A stretch of DNA of 64,000 nt from Rhodoferax ferrireducens (GTDB lineage: Bacteria > Pseudomonadota > Gammaproteobacteria > Burkholderiales > Burkholderiaceae_C), in NCBI GenBank assembly GCA_002083775.1, contig MTEI01000001.1, forward strand, positions 496,001-560,000, written 5' to 3'. The stretch's first letter is position 1. Each line of letters begins with the position of its first letter. This document shows, piece by piece, positions 26,023 through 34,458 of this stretch. A program made the position numbers and the translations under genes. The notes below the pieces were generated by a model. That model was not told the DNA's origin, did not search any database, and was given only the letters and a program-made list of their open reading frames with translations.

Positions 26023-27717
26023 TCAGAGAACTTCGCTGGCAAAATCGGCCAGCCGTGAGCGCTCACCCCGGGCCAGTGTGATGTGACCGCTGTGCGCCCA
26101 ACCCTTGAACTTGTCGACAGCATACGTGAGGCCCGAGGAGCCTTCGGTCAGGTAGGGTGTGTCAATCTGCGCGATGTTGCCCATGCAGATGATCTTGGTG
26201 CCTGGCCCTGCGCGGGTGATCAGCGTTTTCATCTGTTTGGGCGTCAGGTTTTGCGCCTCGTCGATGATCACGTATTTGTTCAGGAAGGTGCGCCCGCGCA
26301 TGAAGTTCATGCTCTTGATCTTGATGCGGCTGCGGATCAGCTCGTTGGTGGCGGCGCGGCCCCATTCACCGGCGGCGGTGTCGGTTTTGCCGAGCACCTC
26401 CAGGTTGTCATCGAGTGCGCCCATCCACGGGCCCATTTTTTCTTCTTCGGTGCCGGGCAAAAAGCCGATGTCTTCACCCACACTGACGGTGGCGCGGGTG
26501 ACGATGATTTCGGTGTAACGACGTTCATCGAGCACCTGCGTCAGGCCAGAGGCCAGCGCCATCAGCGTTTTGCCGGTGCCTGCAGTGCCGGTCAGGGTGA
26601 CAAAGTCCACCTCCGGGTCCATCAGCAGGTTCATGGCAAAGTTCTGCTCGCGGTTGCGGGTGGTGATGCCCCACACCGCGTTTTTCAGGTGGGTGAAGTC
26701 GCGCAAGGTTTTGAACACCGCCACCTTGCCACGGATTTCGGTCACCTTGGCATACAGGCTGGGCTCACCCGGTGACTCGAAATAGACGAACTGGTTCACC
26801 AGCAGTTGTGGTACCACCGGGCCGCTGATGCGGTAGAAGGTATGGGCCCCTTGTTGCCAGCTTTCCACCGATTTGCCGTGGGTGATCCAGAAATCGGCGG
26901 GCAGGGCGTAGGTGCCGGAGTACAACAGGTCGCCATCTTCAAGGGTTTTGTCGTTTTGGTAGTCGTCGGTCAGCAAGCCCAGGGCACGGGCCTTGACGCG
27001 CATGTTGATGTCTTTGGACACCAGCACCACCTCGCGCGGGGCGTGTTGCTGGCGCAGGGCTTCCACCACGCCCAGTATCTGGTTGTCAGCCTTGCCTTGG
27101 GGCAGGCTCAGCGGCAAGTCGTAGTGCAGCAGTTGGGTTTGAAAGAACAGGCGTCCACGCGCTTCAGCATGACCCGTGGCGTCCAGCGGCAGGCCAGTGG
27201 TGATGTCGGCACCCTGGTGCTCGGCCAGTGCGTCCAGCGAGCGGCTGGTCTGGCGGCCATTACGGGCCACTTCGGTCATGCCTTTTTTGTGGGCGTCGAG
27301 TTCTTCCAGCACGATCATCGGCAAAAAGATGTCGTGTTCCTCAAAGCGGAACAGGCAGGTGGGGTCGTGCAGCAGCACATTGGTGTCGAGCACAAACAGA
27401 CGCTTGGGGCCCACGGACCGTTTGGCTTTGCCTTTGACCCGATCGTGAGCCTTGGCCGCCGCGGCTGGGAGAGCGGTTGTGACTTCTGCTGGCAATGGCG
27501 TCGTTGGGGCTGGTTTGAGCGGCTTCAGCGCCTGGGAACGCACTACTGGTATCGAATCAGCCAGAATAACCGGGGCAGCCGCGACCGGCGCTGCGATAGG
27601 GGAAGGCATATCGGCGTTGTTGGCAGATTTAGCCCTGGGCCTTGTTTTGGCGGGTGTTTCATACTCTTGCAATGACAGCAAGGCGGCGCGTTTGGTGGGA
27701 GCAGAAGGCAAAGGCAT
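26023..27717 (-). CDS. PhoH family ATPase with N-terminal PIN domain
   Basis: A 564-residue protein. After a Pro/Ala-rich leader (about 1-110) a PIN nuclease domain starts with KRLFVLDTNVLLHDPTCLF. The C-terminal PhoH ATPase has Walker A GTAGTGKTLMALA and Walker B YVIIDEAQNLTP. Members of this PIN-PhoH type are RNA-unwinding and RNA-cleaving. I chose the ATG at 27717 (MPLPSAPTKRA, with GAGAG upstream); a GTG/ATG extension to 27768 is in frame. It faces dnaB. Confidence 0.88.
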   Translation of the reverse strand: MPLPSAPTKRAALLSLQEYETPAKTRPRAKSANNADMPSPIAAPVAAAPVILADSIPVVRSQALKPLKPAPTTPLPAEVTTALPAAAAKAHDRVKGKAKRSVGPKRLFVLDTNVLLHDPTCLFRFEEHDIFLPMIVLEELDAHKKGMTEVARNGRQTSRSLDALAEHQGADITTGLPLDATGHAEARGRLFFQTQLLHYDLPLSLPQGKADNQILGVVEALRQQHAPREVVLVSKDINMRVKARALGLLTDDYQNDKTLEDGDLLYSGTYALPADFWITHGKSVESWQQGAHTFYRISGPVVPQLLVNQFVYFESPGEPSLYAKVTEIRGKVAVFKTLRDFTHLKNAVWGITTRNREQNFAMNLLMDPEVDFVTLTGTAGTGKTLMALASGLTQVLDERRYTEIIVTRATVSVGEDIGFLPGTEEEKMGPWMGALDDNLEVLGKTDTAAGEWGRAATNELIRSRIKIKSMNFMRGRTFLNKYVIIDEAQNLTPKQMKTLITRAGPGTKIICMGNIAQIDTPYLTEGSSGLTYAVDKFKGWAHSGHITLARGERSRLADFASEVL

Positions 27718-27905
27718 GAAAACTCTCGGTGTGAGGTGAGGGGGCTTTAAAACCGAAACAGCCGCCATGTCACCAGGGCGGCTGTTTCAAAAAGGTCGGG
27801 ATAAACTGTCAGCAACATGCAAATCATTATGCATGAGCCCCTTGACAAGAGTGCAGGGCGGGAAATCAGTTGAACCTGAGCCTCGGTTTAAGAAGCAGCG
27901 AAGCG

Positions 27906-28391
27906 TCAAGCGGGTACGGCGGCCTTTTTAAGCGCTTTGACGGCTTCCAGCACCTCATCGACATGGCCTGGGACCTTGAGGCCCCGCCATTCGTCCTTGA
28001 GATAGCCGTCTGCGCCAATCAGGAAGGTGCTACGCTCAATCCCCTTGACCTTTTTGCCATACATGATTTTGTTTTTGACCACACCAAACATGTGGCACAT
28101 TTTTTCTTCGGTGTCGGCGATGAGCTCGAAGGGGAGCTCCAGCTTTTGCTTGAAGTCGTCATGCGACTTCATGTTGTCACGCGAGACGCCAAAAACGGTA
28201 GCACCAGCTTTGACAAAATCCTTGTATCTGTCCCGAAATTGCATCGCTTCAGTGGTGCAGCCGGGCGTGTTGTCTTTGGGGTAAAAATACAGGATCACAA
28301 TGTGGCCGAGGTGGGACGTATTGGTCACCCGGATACCGCCAGTGGCAGTGGATTCGAATTCGGGAATGGGTTTATTGACAACAATCGCCAT
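27906..28391 (-). CDS. bcp: Thiol peroxidase Bcp/PrxQ
   Basis: A 161-residue peroxiredoxin with YPKDNTPGCTTEAMQFRD; the peroxidatic Cys is C45. The resolving Cys found five residues later in E. coli Bcp is missing (M50). C99 in EEKMCHMFG may take that role, or the protein may work as a one-Cys enzyme. It reduces peroxides at the expense of thioredoxin-like donors. Confidence 0.88.
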   Translation of the reverse strand: MAIVVNKPIPEFESTATGGIRVTNTSHLGHIVILYFYPKDNTPGCTTEAMQFRDRYKDFVKAGATVFGVSRDNMKSHDDFKQKLELPFELIADTEEKMCHMFGVVKNKIMYGKKVKGIERSTFLIGADGYLKDEWRGLKVPGHVDEVLEAVKALKKAAVPA

Positions 28392-28492
28392 GGTTCTTCG
28401 GTCTCGTGTGACAGGATGCGTCGGTCTATCAAGTCGCGGACACTATCCTTTTTTTATAGCACTCATGTGCCCTCGACTACCAACGGTAGATT

Positions 28493-28861
28493 TTAGCCCA
28501 TAAGCAGTGCGACGGCGACGTGGCGGCCCTCTGCTGCCAAGATGTTGTAGGTGCGGCAGGCAGCCTGGGTATCCATGGTTTCGAGTCCGATTCGCTGCAG
28601 TATCAGTGCCTGGGTGAGTGCCGGTGCCACGAAACGCAGGCGTGAGCCGCTGCCAAAGATCACCAATTCGGTCTGCAACTGCGCCAGTTGCTCGAAATGG
28701 TCCGACGTGAGGGTGTCAAAACTGGCGGAATGCCAGTCGAGCCGCTCCCCGCGCGAGCCGATGACGATGCTGTGGGTGATTCTTTCGCCAGCCACCTGAA
28801 TCCAGCCCGGACCATAGCCCTGAACCGACGGCACACTGATCTTGTCGGGGTGAAATTTCAT
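28493..28861 (-). CDS. Mth938-like domain protein (DUF498)
   Basis: A 122-residue protein. GYGPGWIQVAGERITHSIVI, VIFGSGSRLRFVAPAL and GLETMDTQAACRTYNILAAEGRHVAVALL match the Xcc1710/Mth938 family (motif cores cited). The family is related to NDUFAF3; function in bacteria is unknown. It lies about 100 bp upstream of bcp on the same strand. Confidence 0.82.
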   Translation of the reverse strand: MKFHPDKISVPSVQGYGPGWIQVAGERITHSIVIGSRGERLDWHSASFDTLTSDHFEQLAQLQTELVIFGSGSRLRFVAPALTQALILQRIGLETMDTQAACRTYNILAAEGRHVAVALLMG

Positions 28862-28990
28862 GGTGACTGTTTGAGGTCAGCGGGGGCTGCGAAGCCCTGG
28901 CGCCTTGGGTTGCCGCTTGCGCGGTGAGGGTGCAAAAACTTGTGGTCAAATTATAAGTTTCGCTCAAGCACAGTTGCTCCCGGAGGGACT

Positions 28991-30217
28991 TTGAAAACCA
29001 TTCGCAAATCAGCCAAACTGGCCAATGTGCTCTACGACATTCGCGGCCCGATCATGGACGCGGCGCGCCAGATGGAGGATGAAGGCCAGAAGATCATCAA
29101 GCTCAACATTGGCAACCTGGCAGTGTTTGGTTTTGACGCGCCCGAAGAGATTCAGCAGGACATGATCCGCAACCTGCCCAACTCGGCGGGTTACTCCGAC
29201 AGCAAGGGCATTTTTGCAGCGCGCAAGGCGGTCATGCATGAAACCCAGCGCCAGGGCATCCAGGGCGTGACGCTGGATGACATTTACCTCGGCAACGGCG
29301 CCAGTGAACTCATCACCATGGCCACCAATACGCTGCTGGACAACGGCGACGAACTGCTGCTGCCGATGCCCGACTACCCGTTGTGGACCGCCGCCACCAG
29401 CCTGTCAGGCGGCACGCCGGTGCACTACCTGTGTGACGAGGCCAACAACTGGATGCCCGATCTGGCCGACATCCGCGCCAAGATCACGCCGCGTACCAAG
29501 GGCATTGTGGTGATCAACCCGAACAACCCGACCGGCGTGTTGTACACCGACGAGTTGCTCAAGGGCATCATCGCACTCGCGCGTGAAAACGGCCTGGTGA
29601 TCCTGGCCGACGAGGTGTATGACAAGGTGCTGTACGACGGCGTCAAACACACCGCGCTGGCGTCTTTGTCCACCGACGTGCTGACGCTGACCTTCAATTC
29701 GCTGTCCAAAAGCTACCGTTCTTGCGGTTACCGGGCCGGCTGGATGGTGGTGTCGGGCAACAAGAAGGTTGCCGGCGACTACATCGAGGGCCTGAACATG
29801 CTCTCGAACATGAAGCTGTGTTCCAACGTGCCGGGTCAGTGGGCGATCCAGACCGCACTCGGCGGCTACCAGAGCATCAACGACCTGGTGTGTGAAGGTG
29901 GCAGGCTGCGCCGTCAGCGCGACTTGGCGTATGAACTGATCACCGCCATTCCGGGCGTGAGCTGCGTCAAGCCCCAAGCGGCGCTGTACATGTTCCCCAA
30001 GCTGGACCCGACGCTGTACCCCATTGCCGACGACCGCCAGTTCTTTCTGGAATTGCTGCGCGAAACCCGGGTGATGCTGGTGCAGGGCACCGGTTTCAAC
30101 TGGCAGCAGCCGGACCACTTTCGTATTGTGTTTTTGCCGCATGAAGACGATTTGCGGGAAGCGATTGCCCGCATCGCCCGGTTTCTGGAAGGCTACCGCA
30201 AGCGGCACAGCAACTGA
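28991..30217 (+). CDS. Glutamate-pyruvate aminotransferase, AlaA/AlaC type
   Basis: A 408-residue fold-type I PLP enzyme. The conserved start LKTIRKSAKLANVLYDIRGP, NPNNPTGVLY, the PLP Lys 240 in SLSKSYRSCGYRAGW and the C-terminal FRIVFLPHEDDLREAI fit the AlaA/AlaC group, which makes alanine from pyruvate. I chose a TTG start at 28991, with SD GGAGG 4 nt upstream, because homologs start there; an ATG 51 bp upstream lacks an SD. It precedes hom, separated by a palindromic repeat. Confidence 0.88.
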   Translation: MKTIRKSAKLANVLYDIRGPIMDAARQMEDEGQKIIKLNIGNLAVFGFDAPEEIQQDMIRNLPNSAGYSDSKGIFAARKAVMHETQRQGIQGVTLDDIYLGNGASELITMATNTLLDNGDELLLPMPDYPLWTAATSLSGGTPVHYLCDEANNWMPDLADIRAKITPRTKGIVVINPNNPTGVLYTDELLKGIIALARENGLVILADEVYDKVLYDGVKHTALASLSTDVLTLTFNSLSKSYRSCGYRAGWMVVSGNKKVAGDYIEGLNMLSNMKLCSNVPGQWAIQTALGGYQSINDLVCEGGRLRRQRDLAYELITAIPGVSCVKPQAALYMFPKLDPTLYPIADDRQFFLELLRETRVMLVQGTGFNWQQPDHFRIVFLPHEDDLREAIARIARFLEGYRKRHSN

Positions 30218-30230
30218 ATCACTTTGTTTT

Positions 30231-30273
30231 TGAGAGCTACTCACCCTTATTGAATAAGGGCTAGAGGCCAATT
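30231..30273 (-). repeat. Dispersed palindromic repeat, copy 5 (reverse orientation)
   Basis: GAGAGCTACTCACCCTTATT, then GAATAAGGGCTAGAGGCC. The inner stem is CCCTTATT/AATAAGGG. It lies between the aminotransferase gene and hom. Confidence 0.65.
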
Positions 30274-30296
30274 TAACCCGTAACTATTAAAAAATC

Positions 30297-31658
30297 ATGA
30301 AACCTATTCAAGTTGGTCTGCTCGGTATCGGTGTGGTGGGTTCGGGCACGTTCAACGTGCTAGCCCGCAACCAAGAAGAAATCAAACGCCGCGCCGGTCG
30401 TGGCATTGAGATCACCATGGTGGCCGATTTGAACGTGGCACGCGCCCAGGAACTGGTCGGCCCCGGCGTGACGGTGGTCAGCGACGCCCGCGCCGTCCTT
30501 GCCAACCCGGATATCGACATCGTCATCGAATTGATTGGCGGCTATGGCATCGCCAAAACGCTGGTGTTGGAAGCCATTGCCGCCGGCAAACACGTGGTCA
30601 CGGCCAACAAGGCGCTGCTGGCCGTGCACGGCACTGAAATTTTTGCCGCAGCATCGGCCAAAGGCGTGATGGTGGCATTTGAGGCGGCGGTGGCTGGTGG
30701 CATCCCGATCATCAAGGCACTGCGGGAAGGGCTCACGGCGAATCGCATCCAGTGGATTGCCGGCATCATCAACGGCACCACCAACTTCATCCTCAGCGAG
30801 ATGCGCGACAAGGGGCTGGACTTTGCCGTGGTGCTGAAAGAAGCGCAACGCCTGGGCTACGCCGAGGCCGACCCGACCTTTGACATTGAAGGCGTGGATG
30901 CCGCCCACAAGGCGACGTTGATGAGTGCCATCGCTTTTGGCGTGCCGGTGCAGTTTGACAAGGCTTACATCGAAGGCATCACCAAACTGGGTGCTGCCGA
31001 TATCAAATATGCCGAGCAGTTGGGCTACCGCATCAAGCTGCTGGGGATAACGAAGCGTCGCCAAGGCGACGCGACCAAAGGCACGACGGACGGTATCGAA
31101 CTGCGCGTGCACCCCTGCCTGATTCCCGCCAAACGCCTGATCGCCAATGTTGAAGGCGCCATGAACGCGGTGGTGGTGCAGGGCGATGCGGTCGGCACCA
31201 CGTTGTATTACGGCAAGGGCGCGGGTTCTGAGCCCACCGCCAGCGCGGTGATTGCGGACCTGGTGGATATCACCCGCCTGCACACCGCCGATGCAGCCCA
31301 CCGTGTGCCGCATCTGGCCTTTCAGCCCGATGCCATGAGCAACTTGCCGGTGCTGCCGATGAGCGAGGTGGTGACCAGCTATTACCTGCGCCTGCGCGTG
31401 GCCGACGAGACGGGTGTGCTGGCCAAGGTCACCGGCATCCTGGCCGAGGCCGGTATCAGCATTGACGCGGTGCTTCAGCGCGAAGCCGATGAAGTGGTGA
31501 AGGACATCGCCGCCAGCGGCCAAGTGCCACAAACCGACGTGATCATCCTGACGCATGACTGTGTTGAAGCCCGCATGAACGCCGCCATCGCGTTGATGCA
31601 GGCGCTGCCCAGCGTGCTGGAGCCGATCACCCGGATCCGCAAGGAAGAGCTGGCTTGA
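30297..31658 (+). CDS. hom: Homoserine dehydrogenase
   Basis: A 453-residue monofunctional enzyme. A Rossmann motif GLLGIGVVGSG, the catalytic-domain TANKALLAVHG and INGTTNFILSEM, and a C-terminal ACT domain (YYLRLRVADETGVLAKVTGI) for threonine feedback are present. It reduces aspartate semialdehyde to homoserine. Around 31049-31095 the sequence ITKRRQGDATKGTTDG is longer than in typical homologs; the DNA there holds an 8-bp-arm palindrome (31055-31072). thrC follows after an intervening toxin-antitoxin pair. Confidence 0.94.
   Translation: MKPIQVGLLGIGVVGSGTFNVLARNQEEIKRRAGRGIEITMVADLNVARAQELVGPGVTVVSDARAVLANPDIDIVIELIGGYGIAKTLVLEAIAAGKHVVTANKALLAVHGTEIFAAASAKGVMVAFEAAVAGGIPIIKALREGLTANRIQWIAGIINGTTNFILSEMRDKGLDFAVVLKEAQRLGYAEADPTFDIEGVDAAHKATLMSAIAFGVPVQFDKAYIEGITKLGAADIKYAEQLGYRIKLLGITKRRQGDATKGTTDGIELRVHPCLIPAKRLIANVEGAMNAVVVQGDAVGTTLYYGKGAGSEPTASAVIADLVDITRLHTADAAHRVPHLAFQPDAMSNLPVLPMSEVVTSYYLRLRVADETGVLAKVTGILAEAGISIDAVLQREADEVVKDIAASGQVPQTDVIILTHDCVEARMNAAIALMQALPSVLEPITRIRKEELA
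31055..31072 (+). repeat. In-frame palindrome inside hom
   Basis: GCGTCGCC-AA-GGCGACGC is a perfect inverted repeat with 8-bp arms inside the hom reading frame. It encodes RRQGDA in a surface-loop position where homologs are usually shorter. Confidence 0.6.
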
Positions 31659-31724
31659 TCAATTGCCGTGCTGCGATATGGGCCAGGTGTGCATCGTCCG
31701 GAACCCTGCAGTTTTGACATGCAT

Positions 31725-31746
31725 GTATTACAATTTTAAGTAATAC
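31725..31746 (+). promoter_or_regulatory. Operator palindrome of the toxin-antitoxin pair
   Basis: GTATTAC-AATTTTAA-GTAATAC is a perfect inverted repeat with 7-bp arms, 20 bp upstream of the antitoxin gene. TTGACA at 31714-31719 directly precedes it and could be a -35 element. This is where an AbrB/MazE-type antitoxin would autorepress. Confidence 0.6.
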
Positions 31747-31765
31747 TTTTTGACGGAGCTTCACC

Positions 31766-32011
31766 ATGGGTCACGCGCTGACAGTCAAAGGCCAGGTCAC
31801 CATTCCGAAAGCGATGCGGGAGCACATGGGTGTAGCGCAGGGTCAAGAGATCGAGTTTGTCGCCCAGCCCAACGGCCAGGTGCTGATGTTTCCGGCCAAG
31901 GCGCCCGCACCCGAGGAAAATCCGTTTTTGAAATGGATGGGCACGGGTATCTCTGGCATGACCACCGAAGAAATTCTCCGTGAGACACGCGGTGAGGATG
32001 CGATGCGATGA
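31766..32011 (+). CDS. AbrB/MazE/SpoVT-type antitoxin
   Basis: An 81-residue protein. The swapped-hairpin DNA-binding domain is MGHALTVKGQVTIPKAMREHMGV. The C-terminal half (WMGTGISGMTTEEILRETRGED) is the usual toxin-binding tail. It overlaps the toxin start by 4 bp (ATGA). It would bind the palindrome upstream and neutralise the VapC protein encoded next. Confidence 0.88.
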   Translation: MGHALTVKGQVTIPKAMREHMGVAQGQEIEFVAQPNGQVLMFPAKAPAPEENPFLKWMGTGISGMTTEEILRETRGEDAMR

Positions 32012-32406
32012 CCTTCGTGGACTCCAGCGTGTTGATCGATGTGATTGAAGCCAAACCAGACTGGAAGCACTGGAGTGCGCAGCAGCTGACACAGCGGCGC
32101 ACGCGCGGTGCCTTGTGCATCAACGCCATGGTTTATGCGGAGATTTCCCGCAGCTTTGCGACGTCTGATGTGCAGGACCAGTTTCTCAAGGAAGCGGGTA
32201 TCCGCGTGCTGCCGATTCCCAACCCGGCATCCTTTCTGGCGGCTCAAGCCCACCGCAGCTATCGGTCTGCAGGCGGCGCGCGCAGTGCCACCCTGCCTGA
32301 CTTTTTCATCGGTGCGCATGCCAGCGTGGCGCAACTGCCCCTGCTCACGCGTGACCCGGTGCGTGTGCGAACCTATTTCCCGCAGCTTCAAGTGATCGCT
32401 CCATAA
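32008..32406 (+). CDS. VapC-type PIN ribonuclease toxin
   Basis: A 132-residue PIN-domain protein. Acidic residues of the active site are visible in FVDSSVLIDVIE, in NAMVYAEIS and in LPDFFIGAHA. VapC toxins cut specific RNAs such as initiator tRNA. It is coupled to the antitoxin gene through a 4-bp overlap. The pair lies between hom and thrC, which are usually adjacent in related genomes. Confidence 0.88.
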   Translation: MTFVDSSVLIDVIEAKPDWKHWSAQQLTQRRTRGALCINAMVYAEISRSFATSDVQDQFLKEAGIRVLPIPNPASFLAAQAHRSYRSAGGARSATLPDFFIGAHASVAQLPLLTRDPVRVRTYFPQLQVIAP

Positions 32407-32435
32407 GCTTTGGCGCTCAGCCTACCTCCATCCCC

Positions 32436-33863
32436 ATGAACTACATCTCCACCCGCGGCGACCGCAGCCCGAAACATTTTTGCGACATCCTGCTCGAAGG
32501 CTTGGCACCCGATGGCGGCCTTTACCTGCCCGAGTTTTACCCGCAGGTTGATGCTGCCACGCTGGCCCGCTGGCGCGACGTGTACCACCAGCAGGGTTAT
32601 GCCGAACTGGCTTTTGAGATCTTGTCGCTGTACATCGACGACATTCCCGCCGCAGATTTGAGAGCCTTGTGCGCCAAGACCTACACCGCTGAGGTGTTTG
32701 GCACCGGCGAGATCGTGCCGCTGCGCCACCTGGAAAACGGCATCTGGCTAGAGGCCTTGTCCAATGGCCCGACGCTGGCGTTCAAGGACATGGCCATGCA
32801 GCTGCTGGGCAACCTGTTCGAGTACGAACTCGCGCGCCGCGGCGAAGAGCTGAACATTCTGGGTGCCACCAGTGGCGACACCGGCAGCGCCGCCGAATAC
32901 GCCATGCGCGGCAAAAGGGGCGTACGCGTCTTCATGACCAGCCCGCAGGGCCGCATGAGCCCGTTCCAGCAGGCGCAAATGTTCAGCCTGATGGACGACA
33001 ACATCTTCAACATCGCCGTCGATGGCGTGTTTGACGACTGCCAGGACATGGTCAAGGCGGTGAGCAATGACCTGGACTTCAAGCGCCGCTACAAAATTGG
33101 CACCGTCAACTCCATCAACTGGGCGCGCCTGCTGGCGCAGGTGGTGTATTACTTTGCCGGTTACTTTCAAGCCACTGAAACCAACACCGAAAAGGTCAGT
33201 TTCGCCGTACCCAGCGGCAACTTTGGCAACGTCTGTGCCGGCCATGTGGCGCGTTTGATGGGCCTACCGGTGGCCAAACTGGTGGTTGCCACCAACGAGA
33301 ACGATGTGCTCGACGAGTTCTTCAAAACTGGCGTATACCGTGTGCGTGCCAGTGCCGACACGCATGAAACCTCCAGCCCGTCAATGGACATCTCCAAAGC
33401 CAGCAACTTTGAGCGCTTCATTTTTGACCTGTTGGGCCGCGATGGTGCGCGGGTCAAGGCGCTGTTTGATGACGCGCTGGCGCGTGACGGTCAGTTTGAC
33501 CTGAGCCAGCATCCAGCTTTCAACGACTGTCGCATGCGGTATGGTTTTGTCAGCGGCACCAGCACCCATGCCAACCGCCTGGCCACCATCAAGGACACGT
33601 TTGAGCGCCACGCCATGATGATTGACCCGCACACCGCTGATGCTGTCAAGGTGGCGCGTGAGCAGGTGCAAGCGGGGGTGCCGATGATCGTTCTGGAAAC
33701 CGCCTTGCCGATCAAATTTGCCGACACCATCGTTGAAGCCACCGGCCACGAGCCAGACCGTCCGGCCAAATTTCTTGGCATTGAAGCGCTACCCAAGCGT
33801 GTGCTGGCCATGTCGGCAGACGCCGCGGCCATCAAAGACCTCATCGCCAAGACGTGTGTATGA
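32436..33863 (+). CDS. thrC: Threonine synthase
   Basis: A 475-residue PLP enzyme. YISTRGDRSPKHFCDILLEGLAPDGGLYLPE is the type-specific N-terminus (core only: TRGD...APDGGLY). The PLP Lys is K117 in LAFKDMAMQ. LGATSGDTGSAAEYAM and SGNFGNVCAG bind the cofactor phosphate. It converts O-phosphohomoserine to threonine, the pathway that hom begins. Confidence 0.95.
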   Translation: MNYISTRGDRSPKHFCDILLEGLAPDGGLYLPEFYPQVDAATLARWRDVYHQQGYAELAFEILSLYIDDIPAADLRALCAKTYTAEVFGTGEIVPLRHLENGIWLEALSNGPTLAFKDMAMQLLGNLFEYELARRGEELNILGATSGDTGSAAEYAMRGKRGVRVFMTSPQGRMSPFQQAQMFSLMDDNIFNIAVDGVFDDCQDMVKAVSNDLDFKRRYKIGTVNSINWARLLAQVVYYFAGYFQATETNTEKVSFAVPSGNFGNVCAGHVARLMGLPVAKLVVATNENDVLDEFFKTGVYRVRASADTHETSSPSMDISKASNFERFIFDLLGRDGARVKALFDDALARDGQFDLSQHPAFNDCRMRYGFVSGTSTHANRLATIKDTFERHAMMIDPHTADAVKVAREQVQAGVPMIVLETALPIKFADTIVEATGHEPDRPAKFLGIEALPKRVLAMSADAAAIKDLIAKTCV

Positions 33864-33911
33864 AATCAGGCTCCAGCCCTTTAAGGGTAAGGGCTGACAG
33901 CTATATATATT
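33864..33911 (+). repeat. Dispersed palindromic repeat, copy 6
   Basis: ATCAGGCTCCAGCCCTTTA, then AGGGTAAGGGCTGACAGCTAT. It lies directly after the thrC stop and before mobB. Confidence 0.65.
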
Positions 33912-33924
33912 AAAGTATTCAAGC

Positions 33925-34458
33925 ATGAAAGTGGTGGCATTCGCCGGTTATTCAGGCTCGGGCAAAACCACGCTGGTGGAGCGGCTCATCGCGCTGCTGC
34001 GTGCGCAGGGCCTGCGGGTGTCGGTGGTCAAACACGCACGCCACGGCTTTGACATGGACACGCCCGGCAAAGACACGTTTCGCCACCGCGAGGCCGGCGC
34101 CTTCGAAGTGGTGGTGGCATCCAATGAGCGCCTGGCCTTGCTGCGCGAGTTCGAGCAGCCGCAGGAGCTGTCGGTGCACCACTTGATTGCCGAACTGTAT
34201 GACGGGGTGGACTGGGTGCTGGTGGAAGGTTTTCGGGATGCGGACCTGCTCAAGGTGGAAGTCTGGCGTGCCGCTTCCGAACAGCCCGCGCGGTACCCGG
34301 TGGACGATTTCATCGCCGCCATCGCCACCGATTCACCCGCCGCGCTGCCCGCACCCACCGGCTTGCCAGTGCTGGACCTCAACAACCCCGCCGCCGTGGC
34401 CGAGTGGCTGCTCTCACAAGGCGAGCGCTTCACCTACAACCCGGAGCTGTACGCATGA
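33925..34458 (+). CDS. mobB: Molybdopterin-guanine dinucleotide biosynthesis adaptor MobB
   Basis: A 177-residue GTP-binding protein. P-loop GYSGSGKTTLVERLI, then KHARHGFDMDTPGKDTFRHREAGA typical of MobB (core cited), and LVEGFRDADLLKVEVWR. It supports MobA in making the Mo-MGD cofactor. Its stop overlaps the moeA start by 4 bp. Confidence 0.92.
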   Translation: MKVVAFAGYSGSGKTTLVERLIALLRAQGLRVSVVKHARHGFDMDTPGKDTFRHREAGAFEVVVASNERLALLREFEQPQELSVHHLIAELYDGVDWVLVEGFRDADLLKVEVWRAASEQPARYPVDDFIAAIATDSPAALPAPTGLPVLDLNNPAAVAEWLLSQGERFTYNPELYA

